This document shows positions 26,942 through 36,643 of a stretch of 64,000 bases of DNA, in pieces. Where the stretch lies: NCBI RefSeq assembly GCF_016587435.1, contig NZ_BNJJ01000005.1, positions 186,001 through 250,000 on the forward strand, in the 5' to 3' direction. Position 1 is the first letter of the stretch, and each line of letters begins with the position of its first letter. Source of the DNA: Dictyobacter formicarum. Its GTDB lineage: Bacteria; Chloroflexota; Ktedonobacteria; Ktedonobacterales; Ktedonobacteraceae. The position numbers were made by a program, and so were the translations under genes. The notes beneath the pieces were generated by a model. That model was not told where the DNA came from. It was given only the letters and a program-made list of their open reading frames with translations, and searched no databases.

Positions 26942-27373
26942 TTAGCCGCGATAGCGTAAGCGAGGGCGTGTCCCTTCTTGTTGAACAGGTACACGTTCTT
27001 GCCAGTTCGCAAGGTGTTTTTTGACTGTTTGTACAAGTTCGGCTGAGTCAAATGGTTTAGTAAGATACTCTGTTGACCCGGCTAAACGGCCGCGCATCTT
27101 GTCAAACAAGCCATCCTTCCCACTGAGCATAATAATGGGAATTTGTCGAAACTGCAAGTGTTTGCGTATTATCTGGCAAATTTGGTACCCATCCATCCGT
27201 GGAAGTTGGATGTCAAGCAAAATAAGGGCTGGCATCTCATCGGCGACCGAAGTCAACGCGCTCAGACCATCTCCTACCGTCACCACTTTAATGTGTTCTC
27301 TCTGTAGAGTCATCTGCACAATTTTGCGTACAGTAGGACTATCGTCCACAACAAGTACTGTTGGCTCAGCCAT
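26942..27373 (-). CDS. Single-domain response regulator, coupled to the DUF4388 gene (split PixG REC?)
   Basis: 143 residues, one REC domain plus an arginine-rich tail of about 18 residues. Key residues: DD in LVVDDSPTVRK, the acceptor Asp in LILLDIQLPRMDGYQ, Ser in IMLSGKDG, Lys in LTKPFDSAE. Its ATG overlaps the stop codon of the upstream gene by one base (TAATG), with AAGGAGG just before. This is the tightest junction in the operon. In cyanobacterial PixG the PATAN and REC domains are in one chain, so these two genes look like the same protein in two pieces. Confidence 0.93.
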   Translation of the reverse strand: MAEPTVLVVDDSPTVRKIVQMTLQREHIKVVTVGDGLSALTSVADEMPALILLDIQLPRMDGYQICQIIRKHLQFRQIPIIMLSGKDGLFDKMRGRLAGSTEYLTKPFDSAELVQTVKKHLANWQERVPVQQEGTRPRLRYRG

Positions 27374-28776
27374 TAAATTGACCTCCTTCGCGTATCAGGC
27401 GACCACATTTCCCCATTGTTGTCGGCGGGGTTCTGCCAATTTTGTACAATTCCAAGTGATGAGGGTTGGATAGCATCTCGACCTCGCGAGTTCTGGGTGT
27501 TGCGATGCGCCCGGTAAATCTGGTATTGCTGAACCTCGTGATCAATCTCTGATAAGAAGATTCGCCATGCCACATTCAGTTGGCGCCCGATATGTGAGTT
27601 TCCAACCTCGTCGCGCAATAGTTCGGTAAAGACCATACGTAAAAAGGCAACCAGGCCTTGTACCGCTTCCCAGTAAAACTCTTCTAGCTGCTCACCCTTC
27701 ACAACTTTGTTGAGCGTCAGTATATCATTACAGTCGAGTTGGCCATAGTGAAATGTCGCTGTTTCCAGAAGCGGAAATTGCTGTTGTGATAAGGCCTGCA
27801 ATTGTGGCACAAAACGGCGTTCAAGATAACGGGCAATTTCCATGGAAGGGATTTTGCCTCGCCCTCGCAAGCTACGCGCATATAAGCCATGGTGCACAAG
27901 GAGACCATTGATACACTCGGACAGAGTTGTAATTAAACCCAGGAGATGTTGGGCTGGACTGGAAGATTGACGCTGCTGTGCTAATAAGTACTGGCATTTG
28001 ATAATGATATTTGAGAGGTCACCCTGCAGTTCAGTTTCCAGAGCGGTATCTACCACTTCGATCAAATTTAACTCTAACAGCCGGGCCATAATGCGAGCAA
28101 TCCGTGCTTCGGGCATCATTAGAGCCAGTGCGACCGCCTGAAGGGTTAGTTCTCCATTGGAGAGGCACAGGACTTCAATGCCCTCCTGGTTAAGACCCAG
28201 GTTGCGCACATCGTTGCTGACCTCAGGCTGCCAGCGGGCCACAGTGGTACGGGTAAGTTGGGTTACACCTTCAGCGGTGACTTCTTCCCATTCGTCCGCC
28301 TGGCGCAATGCTTCCAACAAGACGGAGTCCACATCCAGTGGTTGCATTTTGCTCTCCATCGGGATAACCTGGCGGTGAAAGGCAAAGCGACCATTTACCC
28401 AGCGCAAGGCGTGACTGATCGATTGCGTGACCAGAAATTCGAGACGGCGCTGCATCTCGTTGGCAGCCATCCAGCCACGCTCAACCAGAAGCGCGAGCGA
28501 CATCTGCATATCTCCGCGTGCCAGCTCTCGAATATATTGTGCACGTGGTGGATCTAATTTATTGAGCAAACAGAGCATTCCCAGCACATCAGGCGGAGGC
28601 ACTCCATCTTCATGTAAACCTACAATTTGCCCTTTACGCAAGCTGATTGAAAGCGTCTCTGGTCCCGAAGACACAAATAACTTTCCAGTTTTTCCACTCA
28701 GGGCAAGCATTTTTAAAATGGATTGGAGACCCAGAGTTTGTAAGTCTCCATCCATGATACGGTCTTGCTGCTCCAT
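27373..28776 (-). CDS. DUF4388/PATAN-domain protein (PixG/PatA-like N-terminal part)
   Basis: 467 residues. The first 100 residues form a DUF4388 domain: MDGDLQTLGLQSILKMLALSGKTGKLFV and LRKGQIVGLHEDG, which is typical of PATAN-type proteins. The middle continues as a wHTH-like repeat region (VERGWMAANEMQRRLEFLVTQSISHALRWVNGRFAF). The C-terminal 200 residues are helical and not recognised. In PatA/PixG proteins a REC domain follows; here that is a separate overlapping gene. It is the first gene of the chemosensory operon, with GGGAGAAGA before the ATG. Confidence 0.8.
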   Translation of the reverse strand: MEQQDRIMDGDLQTLGLQSILKMLALSGKTGKLFVSSGPETLSISLRKGQIVGLHEDGVPPPDVLGMLCLLNKLDPPRAQYIRELARGDMQMSLALLVERGWMAANEMQRRLEFLVTQSISHALRWVNGRFAFHRQVIPMESKMQPLDVDSVLLEALRQADEWEEVTAEGVTQLTRTTVARWQPEVSNDVRNLGLNQEGIEVLCLSNGELTLQAVALALMMPEARIARIMARLLELNLIEVVDTALETELQGDLSNIIIKCQYLLAQQRQSSSPAQHLLGLITTLSECINGLLVHHGLYARSLRGRGKIPSMEIARYLERRFVPQLQALSQQQFPLLETATFHYGQLDCNDILTLNKVVKGEQLEEFYWEAVQGLVAFLRMVFTELLRDEVGNSHIGRQLNVAWRIFLSEIDHEVQQYQIYRAHRNTQNSRGRDAIQPSSLGIVQNWQNPADNNGEMWSPDTRRRSI

Positions 28777-29699
28777 TCTTCTCCCAGTTCCTTTACCAGA
28801 CTAGCTTGCAGAGATAGGTAAGATATTGATTGTGCAAGCGGTCTTGTCACAGGTCCTCTGTAGATATCCATCCATGGCACTACAACGCCTGTCTATAAGC
28901 AGAATGCGCATGCCCATTTTCAAGTATGCCAGGGCATCCGCACTTGCTTTATGTGTTATATGAGTGGCTCGGAAAACATCCAGGTACGTTGACATGCATT
29001 CTTTATGCAATAATGCAAAATATATTTACTATGCACAACGAACCAGCAAACAGCGAACGTATCACGAGAGTCCTATTCATCCCTATAATAAATAGTTTCG
29101 TTACGACGCGGTGCGGATGTCATCCTACATTATTGCTCCAAATCCTCCCCCAGCGTAAAAGCACTGTTACCTTTCAACCGCGCTTCCTGACAGAGCCAAC
29201 ACATACAACACGGGCAACAGTTGCGTTTTTTAACCACAAACACATATCTATTTTTATTTTCTGTATGATACAAAGGGAGACCTTTTTATTCGATTATTGT
29301 GAAGAAATTTCCCTCTTAGCGCCGCAGGTAAAAGGTTGTCCTCGTCCTCCCCACACGTACTATCTCAATGTCATCCCAGGTTCATACGATAATATCTCAA
29401 GTATTATTCACCGTACCGGCGTTTAGCATCTCATGGTTAACTGTTCACCGGCCATAGCATACTAAAAATCCCGATTTTCCACCACCCCCCCACATGCCTC
29501 GTTGTCTGCCATCATCATACATCGAATCGCTGTATAATGCCAGAACTTATTATGGTATACAGTAACACAAAAAGGAATGTTTTTACCAGCTAGATCCATG
29601 TTTGCAGGCTAAAAGACCTGCATACTAAAAGTGTACTGCTAAATCTGTCAGGTCGCTATAAAAAAAACACAAGATGGCATTAAAATTATATTAAAGATT
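28777..29699. other. Gene-free 0.9-kb spacer upstream of the chemosensory operon
   Basis: This AT-rich stretch between the start of the chemosensory operon and the end of the response regulator gene holds no gene I would support. Open frames here (for example 28926-29426 on the plus strand) have no ribosome site and unbiased, Cys/His-rich translations. A TTGACA near 28988 has no matching -10. It presumably carries the operon promoter, perhaps regulated at a distance. Confidence 0.5.
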
Positions 29700-30422
29700 C
29701 TAATTTTCTCCTTGAGATCTGAATACATACCCAATACCCGGCTCAGTAACGATATACTTTGGTCGCGATGGCTCGGGCTCAACTTTCAGCCGAAGCTGGC
29801 GCACATAGACACGTAAATAATCGGCTTCTTCACCATACTCGGGTCCCCAGACTGCACGTAGGAGCGCGCGGTGCGTCATTACTTTGCCGGCATATAACAT
29901 GAGTTGGCGCAGCAATTCAAACTCGGTCGGCGTCAGGCGAACCTCTTGTGAGCCTGCTCGCACTTGTCGCCGCACAACATCCATATAAAGATAGCTGTCC
30001 TCGCTGGTCAGTATCTCTGGCTCTCGCTCATTGGTCGCCTCTTTCGTACCGGCTCTCCTGAGACAAGCTCGGACACGCGCCTGGAGTTCATCATTGCTAA
30101 ATGGCTTGGTCAGATAGTCGTCTGCCCCATAATCCAGGGCCTTGATTTTCTGCTTTTCCTCTGCTACTGCTGAGAGCACAATGATTGGTGTCTGCGTAAA
30201 CTGGCGCACCTGGACACACACATCAACACCGTCAATACCACCTGGTAAACAAATATCCAGCAAAACCAGGTCGGGCTGATGAAGCTTCACCATTTCGACG
30301 GCCTGCTTCCCGCTTTCTGCGACCAGCACTTCATAACCACCTACCGTCAAATTGCGGCGCAGGATGCGCTGAATTGGCGGCTCATCGTCAACGACCAGTA
30401 TACGTTTCCCTTTCACCCTCAT
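29700..30422 (-). CDS. OmpR/KdpE-type response regulator
   Basis: 240 residues: N-terminal REC (DDE in LVVDDEPPIQR, phospho-acceptor Asp in LVLLDICLPGG, Ser in IVLSAVAE, Lys in LTKPFSNDE) and a C-terminal winged helix (LTPTEFELLRQLMLYAGKVMTHRALLRAVWGPEY, recognition region DYLRVYVRQLRLKVEP). This is the usual DNA-binding regulator layout and most resembles KdpE. GGAGGAACCGCT precedes the ATG at 30422; the longer frame upstream lacks a ribosome site. It lies 67 bp after the kinase gene on the same strand and is almost certainly its partner. No kdp transport genes are nearby. Confidence 0.93.
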   Translation of the reverse strand: MRVKGKRILVVDDEPPIQRILRRNLTVGGYEVLVAESGKQAVEMVKLHQPDLVLLDICLPGGIDGVDVCVQVRQFTQTPIIVLSAVAEEKQKIKALDYGADDYLTKPFSNDELQARVRACLRRAGTKEATNEREPEILTSEDSYLYMDVVRRQVRAGSQEVRLTPTEFELLRQLMLYAGKVMTHRALLRAVWGPEYGEEADYLRVYVRQLRLKVEPEPSRPKYIVTEPGIGYVFRSQGEN

Positions 30423-30489
30423 AGCGGTTCCTCCATACAGGTATCCAAGCCTGCAGCAATGCCTTCCCCCACAACGCCGTTTGCCCAGA

Positions 30490-33216
30490 CTAGCCATCCA
30501 TGCCCGAGTTTATATCACTTCCGGCAGGTTCAGCTAGCAACTTTTCGTCTCTATGTATAACAGTCTGTGGATGGATCGGCAAAAGGAAGGTAAAACAAGT
30601 CCCCTCACCGTTTGCCGCCTCCGCCCAGATATGTCCTTGATGGGCTTCTACGATACCTTTACAGGTAGCCAGGGCAAGCCCATTGCCATAAAACGATGCA
30701 TGGCTTTGAAATGATGTGAAAATTCGCTCACGCTCATGCTCAGGTACTGTGATCCCCTGATCAATTACGCGCACACGCAATTCTTCTTTCTCATCCTGCA
30801 CCACATCAATAAGAAGAGAAATAGTCTTATAATCTGAACTGTGCCGTGCTGCATTTTCGATCAGATTATAAAATACTTGCCCTAAACGGGCGTGATCTAC
30901 ATATACCAGTGGTAAGGGCGATTGAAGCTGCATTTGGAGCTGTCGATGTCCCAGGGCGCGCTGTAATTTTGTAATGGTTGTATACAAGATTTCTGAGACG
31001 TCACACCATTCCAGTTTTAGTTCCATGGCTCCCATTTCCATGCGCGAAAGCTCTATCAGCGCATTTACTAGCATGGTGAGATGATCGGCTTCACTATCAA
31101 TGTCTACCAGCATCTCATTACGATCCTCTTCGTTCCACACCAGGTCGGCCTGTAAGAGACCAGTAACAGCAGCTTTGATGGTTGTCAGAGGTGTACGCAG
31201 GTCATGCGAAAAAGCTGATAGCAGTGCGGAGCGATTTTTTTCTTCACGCACCTGCTCGGTTACATCTTGCACCTGGAAAGCAATTGCTTCCAGTTGTCTC
31301 GACTGCGTGTAAAGAGGATAACAATTAAACTGATAGTGATGATCGCTGGCAGCAGCATCCTGTCGTGTAGCGCTCCCCTCCATTTCTGACTGTGGCTGCG
31401 CCACTACCTCAAGTGGCTCTTCAGCTAGTATACAGCGAAATGCTTGCCGATAGATACTTTCCTGCGTAAAGTCTTGTAGATAGGCGCGAACCTCATCGAC
31501 GTTGCGTATCCGTGGCAACAAACGGGCAAATACTTCCTCAATCGATGGTCCCACCGACCGGCCCTGCACAACAGAGGAAACAAGCATCTGCATTTGCGGA
31601 TAGTAATCTGTGGCGATAGTTTCTAAATTCCATTCGCACCATTGGCGGGCCGCAGGATTCATATACAGGCAATATCCATCCAGGTCTACGACAAACCAGG
31701 GATCTCGTACCCAGTTGGTTGACTGCTTCAGATGGATAATCAAGCGATTGAGTTCGCCAATCATCGCAGCGCGCGTCAGGGCCGATTCAGATGTCTGTGC
31801 TAACAGGTCCTGTGTTTCAACATTCGCGGGGCCAGGCTGGAACGGCGATGATTCGAATAAGAGCGCGGCCGGAAGCAGTGGCTCAGTTTCTAGTGAAGTG
31901 GTAAATGGGTCGATCGCCTGCTTGTTCTCAATCGCATAGCGAATGTTGTGCAGGTTACGTTCACTCCGAGTTAAGAGCTGCTCGCTAATCCAGCGCATCA
32001 ACTGACTGAAATTTAAGCCAAATGTGCGCTGAGCATGAGCGCGAATCTCTTTGAAAAGCCTGAGCTCCTCGCTGAGTTGTTCGTCCGTGGCGCCAGCATC
32101 ATAGCCTGGCTGCAACAAATCAAACTGTTCGATGGCCGATTGAAATTGTCTGCGTTGATTAATAGAAGTTAACAGCATGTCGTTGTGGATGGCTACAGTA
32201 GCTTGATTGGCAAAGAGCGCCAGGATGTCGTTCTTGAGTGGTGTGAAGCCTCCCGCTTCAGTCGAACAAAGAACCAGAGCACCATAGACAGCTGAGCCGG
32301 TAGCCAATGGATAGCAATAGAGCGAATGGAGCCCAAGTTCACTGGCCAGCACCTGGCTCTCTGGATAGTGCTCATCGGTGGCAATATCTTGTGAGCTCAA
32401 TGGCTGGCGCCGTTTGAGTGTTTGCCAGAAAATATTCTTTTCGCTCATGATATTTTGTTGCTGCAGAATACTTTCTAGCGGCTTCGGGGCTACCTCAGCT
32501 TGAGCTTCTAAATGCAAGGTATTGGTTTGGCGGTTGAGCAATATAATAAAAGAGGAAACGCTGAGAGCTTTGGATACCCCGGCAACAATGTGTTGCAGAA
32601 CGGTGGAGAGCTCCATTTTAGAGGTTAGCGCCTGGCTCACATCCTTCAAAGCCTGCCGCTGGCGATCCTGGATCGCCGCATTACCGCCTAATTGGACGCT
32701 TTCAATCGCTGCCGCGAGCATTTTGACGACGGCATCCACCAGGCGTTGCAGATGTTGGTCAGCATAGGTGTGCAGGGCCGTACTGCCCAGTTCCAGGGTA
32801 CCCAGAACGCGATTTTCGACCATCAGTGGCGCAATCAGGGTTGAGCGCAGCTGATGATAGCTACTCAAAACATCTCCGCTGGAAGAAGGCGAACCATCCA
32901 GTCCCTCTGGATAATCACGTACCTGTAAGGCTGGTCGCCGCAATACCTGTTCTAGCATGGAGTCGGTAAGCGGATGCTGATGAAGGCGCGCTTTCCAGTC
33001 TCCGCTTTCGTCTCGCTGACACACCGTTACACGTACGGCCTGGCGATCATGGCGTAACAATACTACACCGAACACATCAAAAGGCACCGCCAATTCCAGC
33101 TCTGCCGCCAGGACGGTATAATCAGGCTTGGCGCCACGCACGCTAAAGACAATGCGGGCCACGCGCTCGATAATTGCAGACTCTTCAAGAGCAGAGGTGT
33201 AAGTTCTCGCTTTCAT
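30490..33216 (-). CDS. Soluble sensor histidine kinase, GAF-GAF-PAS-HisKA-HATPase
   Basis: 908 residues with no membrane segment. GAF domains lie near 20-175 and 205-345, a helical linker at 350-490, a PAS-like domain at 500-655, and the dimerisation helix with H671 in SAFSHDLRTPLTTIK. The ATPase has a normal N-box (NLIENAARHSS) but an altered G1: DQGITVPEHE, where the second glycine of DxGxG is lost. G2 reads GNGLALA instead of GxGLGLA. The kinase may be slow or use ATP differently, or may act mostly as a phosphatase. The C-terminal layout otherwise matches KdpD. It is upstream of, and co-directional with, the response regulator gene. Confidence 0.9.
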   Translation of the reverse strand: MKARTYTSALEESAIIERVARIVFSVRGAKPDYTVLAAELELAVPFDVFGVVLLRHDRQAVRVTVCQRDESGDWKARLHQHPLTDSMLEQVLRRPALQVRDYPEGLDGSPSSSGDVLSSYHQLRSTLIAPLMVENRVLGTLELGSTALHTYADQHLQRLVDAVVKMLAAAIESVQLGGNAAIQDRQRQALKDVSQALTSKMELSTVLQHIVAGVSKALSVSSFIILLNRQTNTLHLEAQAEVAPKPLESILQQQNIMSEKNIFWQTLKRRQPLSSQDIATDEHYPESQVLASELGLHSLYCYPLATGSAVYGALVLCSTEAGGFTPLKNDILALFANQATVAIHNDMLLTSINQRRQFQSAIEQFDLLQPGYDAGATDEQLSEELRLFKEIRAHAQRTFGLNFSQLMRWISEQLLTRSERNLHNIRYAIENKQAIDPFTTSLETEPLLPAALLFESSPFQPGPANVETQDLLAQTSESALTRAAMIGELNRLIIHLKQSTNWVRDPWFVVDLDGYCLYMNPAARQWCEWNLETIATDYYPQMQMLVSSVVQGRSVGPSIEEVFARLLPRIRNVDEVRAYLQDFTQESIYRQAFRCILAEEPLEVVAQPQSEMEGSATRQDAAASDHHYQFNCYPLYTQSRQLEAIAFQVQDVTEQVREEKNRSALLSAFSHDLRTPLTTIKAAVTGLLQADLVWNEEDRNEMLVDIDSEADHLTMLVNALIELSRMEMGAMELKLEWCDVSEILYTTITKLQRALGHRQLQMQLQSPLPLVYVDHARLGQVFYNLIENAARHSSDYKTISLLIDVVQDEKEELRVRVIDQGITVPEHERERIFTSFQSHASFYGNGLALATCKGIVEAHQGHIWAEAANGEGTCFTFLLPIHPQTVIHRDEKLLAEPAGSDINSGMDG

Positions 33217-33727
33217 TGCTTCCTGCTAGATTTCGCTGACACCCTCATCATCTTCGGCGTTGATGAGATCCCTTCCCTTAAAAAGGCGAGAGACATATCA
33301 GGTGTACTGAATACGTTTTTCGCCGCACGTAACCGGCAATACGCAAAGAACGCTATAATTATGCACTAACTAACATCTTCACACTTTTTTTGCGCTCCAC
33401 AAACAAGTACAACCCAAATATACTACAAATCCCTATCTACCTGCAAAATGCCTGTTTGCTATCGCCACAAAGTATACCACATCCGTGCCAGTGCGGGTCA
33501 ATGCCTGAGAACTTAGTTCAGACTATTTTATAAAGATGCTCTTCCGGGTAGATTGCGTCAGACCGCCTGACACCAAGGTTTATCTACATTTACCTGCTTC
33601 TAGTTTATATTTTTTTTTCTATTTAATTAATGTACTTTTGATCTGATTGTGTTAAAAATAAGATCTATAGTTTGTGATACTCTATCTAAAACACCTCATC
33701 TACTTTAAGGAATAAAGAGAGGATAGT
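33217..33727. other. Divergent spacer between the kinase gene and the PhoD-like gene
   Basis: A 511-bp AT-rich spacer with several T and A runs (for example near 33610). It should carry both promoters. TATAGT and GATACT boxes near 33667-33681 are possible -10 sites for the plus-strand gene but no -35 fits well. I see no gene or RNA element here. Confidence 0.4.
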
Positions 33728-35404
33728 ATGCCTGATCTTCGCGTTGGTCCACTCGTGCGTGCTGTCAGTCCGGACAGTATCGTTATCTGGGCCGAATTAA
33801 CGGCAGCTGAGACTGTCACACTGCGCGTTTATACAAACGGGATAGCAGATGCGCCTCAAACCGTCAGTCAGAGATCAACTATGGTTGGTGGTCACCACTA
33901 TGTGGCACTGGAGCTACGACATTTACAGGCGGCAACCTGGTATACTTATCAGCTCATTGGAGCATCCAGCGGAGAAGAGCTTGTACAGATAGCAGCACTG
34001 CCTGTAGCACAATGTTTTCGCACCCTGGCAACGCCATCCTCCGCGCTGGCAAGTCCTCTGCGCATCGCCTATGGCTCCTGTCGCAAAGCGGAAGCCAATC
34101 AACCCGATGCCTTGAGTGCTCTAGGACACTGGCTGGGCGAGCATTTTGAGCAGCGCGAGACCGCGTGGCCACACCTGCTTCTATTGATCGGCGATCAGAT
34201 CTACGCCGACGAGCCCTCGGCCAGTCTGCGACAGACTTCACCACACCTGGGCGTTGAGGCGACCAGCTATGAAGATTTTTGCCATTTTTATCACTACGCC
34301 TGGTCGGCCGATAGCGGCGTACGCCAGGCGCTGGCTACGCTTCCCACATATATGATCTTCGATGACCATGAGATTACCAATAACTGGAACTCGATGCCAA
34401 CCTGGCGCTCCACGGCTATCCAGGCGGGGCGAGAACAGATGATGATTGATGGTCTGGTGGCTTACTGGATCTATCAAGGTTGGGGCAACCTGATACAACA
34501 TACAACGCAACATCCGTTGTTGACGATTATGCAGCAGGCCGCCGAGAGTGGAGAGGATGCGCTTGAGCAGCTCCGCGATTATGTACGTAGAGATCTTTAT
34601 GGCGAGGTGGGATTGCGCTGGCATTATGAAATATCATCGACTCCTCCCATTTTTGTTGCCAATGCGCGCACTGAAAGAACGGCCACTATGACGGAGAAGG
34701 AGGAGGATATATTAGCTCCGACCCGCATCATCAGTCGCAAGCAGACCACTGATCTACAAAACTGGTATGCCAGCGACCAGAGTACCCTGGCGATCCTGGT
34801 CTCGTCTGTACCAGTACTGCTGCCGCCTGCTATTGGTTGGCTCGAGTATCTGACGGGACAACGTTTCTGGCTGACTAAAAACAATCGTTTGAGCCAACTG
34901 GGCCTGCAATTGGCACGCGTGCAGCAACGCATTGCTATACGAGCCGGCTTTGATCACTGGCCGCTTTATCCTGTATCTTGGCAAGATCTGCTGCGACTCT
35001 TTCAACAGCCTAAAGATGCGTTAATTCTCTCGGGCGATGTGCATTTTTCGTATGCGCTCGCCGCCAGATTAATGCATCGGCCAGATACCGACACCTATCT
35101 CTACCAGTTTGTCTCCACGCCGTTGCAGAACGAGCTAAGCCCGTCAGACCAGCGTAAGATAAAGTTACAGGCGTGGATCTCCCGCTGGAGCTATGGAGGG
35201 CTCAAGCAGCGCATCTTACCGTTGGCCGCGATTGATAACACGGTCCACATTGACCGCAATCTGTTGTTTGAAAACACGCTGGCGATCGTTACGCTGCAAG
35301 CCGATAGCAGGGGACGCTATATACCACAACAAGACTATCTGGGCTGTATTAATGGTCAGCTGAAAAAAATTGCTTCTACCACTCTACCAGCAGCGCGAAA
35401 GTAA
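33728..35404 (+). CDS. PhoD-like alkaline phosphatase/phosphodiesterase
   Basis: 558 residues of the PhoD/metallophosphatase superfamily. An N-terminal Ig-like domain (about 1-110: VGPLVRAVSPDSIVIWAEL, YVALELRHLQAATWYTYQL) precedes the catalytic domain. Metal ligands are visible in IAYGSCRK, LLIGDQIYADE, MIFDDHEITNNW and LILSGDVHF. No signal peptide or twin-arginine motif is seen, unlike secreted PhoD, so it may be cytoplasmic. The family cleaves phosphate mono- or diesters with Fe/Ca or similar metals. GAGAGGATAGT precedes the ATG. It is monocistronic and converges with the lipoprotein gene. Confidence 0.88.
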   Translation: MPDLRVGPLVRAVSPDSIVIWAELTAAETVTLRVYTNGIADAPQTVSQRSTMVGGHHYVALELRHLQAATWYTYQLIGASSGEELVQIAALPVAQCFRTLATPSSALASPLRIAYGSCRKAEANQPDALSALGHWLGEHFEQRETAWPHLLLLIGDQIYADEPSASLRQTSPHLGVEATSYEDFCHFYHYAWSADSGVRQALATLPTYMIFDDHEITNNWNSMPTWRSTAIQAGREQMMIDGLVAYWIYQGWGNLIQHTTQHPLLTIMQQAAESGEDALEQLRDYVRRDLYGEVGLRWHYEISSTPPIFVANARTERTATMTEKEEDILAPTRIISRKQTTDLQNWYASDQSTLAILVSSVPVLLPPAIGWLEYLTGQRFWLTKNNRLSQLGLQLARVQQRIAIRAGFDHWPLYPVSWQDLLRLFQQPKDALILSGDVHFSYALAARLMHRPDTDTYLYQFVSTPLQNELSPSDQRKIKLQAWISRWSYGGLKQRILPLAAIDNTVHIDRNLLFENTLAIVTLQADSRGRYIPQQDYLGCINGQLKKIASTTLPAARK

Positions 35405-35522
35405 ATAACAATTCTGGCAGATGCATAGGGATCAGCTTCCTTATGGGAAGCACCTTTCGCTGGTGCAAGCCATCAGAGGTGCGGAAGTAATTTCCTGGCG
35501 CATTCTGATGGCCGCTACGATA

Positions 35523-35545
35523 ACGGGCTATTTTGTATAGCCCGT
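35523..35545. terminator. Hairpin across the lipoprotein stop codon
   Basis: An 8-bp stem (ACGGGCTA at 35523-35530 with its complement at 35538-35545) spans the stop codon of the lipoprotein gene. A longer imperfect inverted repeat lies at about 35469-35513. Between them they could end transcription from both convergent genes, though T-runs are weak. Confidence 0.4.
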
Positions 35546-36643
35546 CAGCTCTACATATCCCTCACCAGCCACAGGCTGTCCCTTGTGCTGTCCGTCAATA
35601 CTTACCGCACCTTCCCAGTAGGTATTGCCGGTCGAATTTTTTACTACCAGCTCCTGATTCTTCAAAAGCGGTTTGATAGTCAAGGTCGTTTGCAAGCGAG
35701 GATCCTGAACATCGATGCGCCAGCCTGATGGATAGGTAATGCCCGTCGTCGGGCTGGTCCATTTAGCCAGGACGGTCGATTTCAATGACTGCTCGGGCAG
35801 CATATAGGCTTTACCGTCAGTATCGGTGTAACCGATATAAGTGGAAATAGTTTTTCCACTGGCATCGCGAATAAAGTAGAGCATGATCTCTGTCTTGTTG
35901 TTCAGCTGGATGCTATACCAGTCCCAGCCGCCGCCACCCAGGGTGAGGAAATTTCCCCACTGATGATCCATCCAGGCCGTACCGGTAACTTTTAAAGACT
36001 GGTTGTGATCAAGCAGTGTGCCAGCAACCTGCATGCGCGTACGCGAATAGTAGTAGGAGAAGCCACCAAGTCCATAGGTGATCAGACCGTTCCCGTTATG
36101 CAGAGTCGGCGCTTTAAGGCCGGTCAGGTTGAGATCAATGGCGTAATTTTGCATTGAAGCCACCAGGTGGTCCTTGCCGTTCAGACCCTGGACAGACCAG
36201 TCGCCAACGTGCGTGTTAATACCCTGCGTTGATAGTCCATCAGAAGGAGAAGCCGCGAACTGAGTTATGCGCTGCTGATCATAATGGAACTCCCTACGAG
36301 TAATATCACTGATAGCAAAATGGGCAGGATAAACCGCTGGCAGATTGCTGCGTAAGGCCTGGAAAAATACCAGTTCGAACCCATAAGTATGCTGCTTGCC
36401 AGCCACATCGGTCGCTTGCATATGGCCTGTGTAGTACCACCATTCGGTTAGATCGTTATGCGCCCCCTCATCGCGCGGAAACCGAATAGGGGGCAGTTCC
36501 GTTTTCGTTGGCTGCTGGCTAACCTGAGGCAACGTCGCGGAGGTTGTGGTCAGGCCAGGAAAGGCACAGGATGAGAGTACCAGTGCGAGCAGCAAACTCA
36601 CTCCCAACAGCCAGGCTGATTTGTAACGCAACCATTGCCTCAT
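35528..36643 (-). CDS. CrtC/AttH-like lipocalin lipoprotein
   Basis: 371 residues. It begins with a lipoprotein signal: basic RYKSA, hydrophobic WLLGVSLLLALVLSS, and Cys in LSSCAFPG. The mature part is a two-lobed lipocalin-like beta-barrel as in CrtC hydratases and AttH: PRDEGAHNDLTEWWYYTGHM, GFELVFFQAL, GLGGFSYYYSRTRM and TGTAWMDHQWGNF with WDWYSIQL. CrtC adds water to carotenoid double bonds, while AttH-type relatives accompany exporters; this one is secreted and lipid-anchored, so it probably handles a hydrophobic compound at the membrane surface. It overlaps the MMPL gene by 4 bp (ATGA), so the two are coupled. GGAGGCAAGCG precedes the ATG. Confidence 0.82.
   Translation of the reverse strand: MRQWLRYKSAWLLGVSLLLALVLSSCAFPGLTTTSATLPQVSQQPTKTELPPIRFPRDEGAHNDLTEWWYYTGHMQATDVAGKQHTYGFELVFFQALRSNLPAVYPAHFAISDITRREFHYDQQRITQFAASPSDGLSTQGINTHVGDWSVQGLNGKDHLVASMQNYAIDLNLTGLKAPTLHNGNGLITYGLGGFSYYYSRTRMQVAGTLLDHNQSLKVTGTAWMDHQWGNFLTLGGGGWDWYSIQLNNKTEIMLYFIRDASGKTISTYIGYTDTDGKAYMLPEQSLKSTVLAKWTSPTTGITYPSGWRIDVQDPRLQTTLTIKPLLKNQELVVKNSTGNTYWEGAVSIDGQHKGQPVAGEGYVELTGYTK

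Noticed and set aside
28926..29426. 166-codon plus-strand frame in the 0.9-kb spacer
   Set aside because: No ribosome site, no recognisable domain, AT-rich DNA and a composition unlike real proteins of this genome.
29700..33216. Complete kdp potassium system
   Set aside because: The kinase and regulator resemble KdpD/KdpE in their catalytic parts, but kdpFABC and the KdpD sensor domain are absent.
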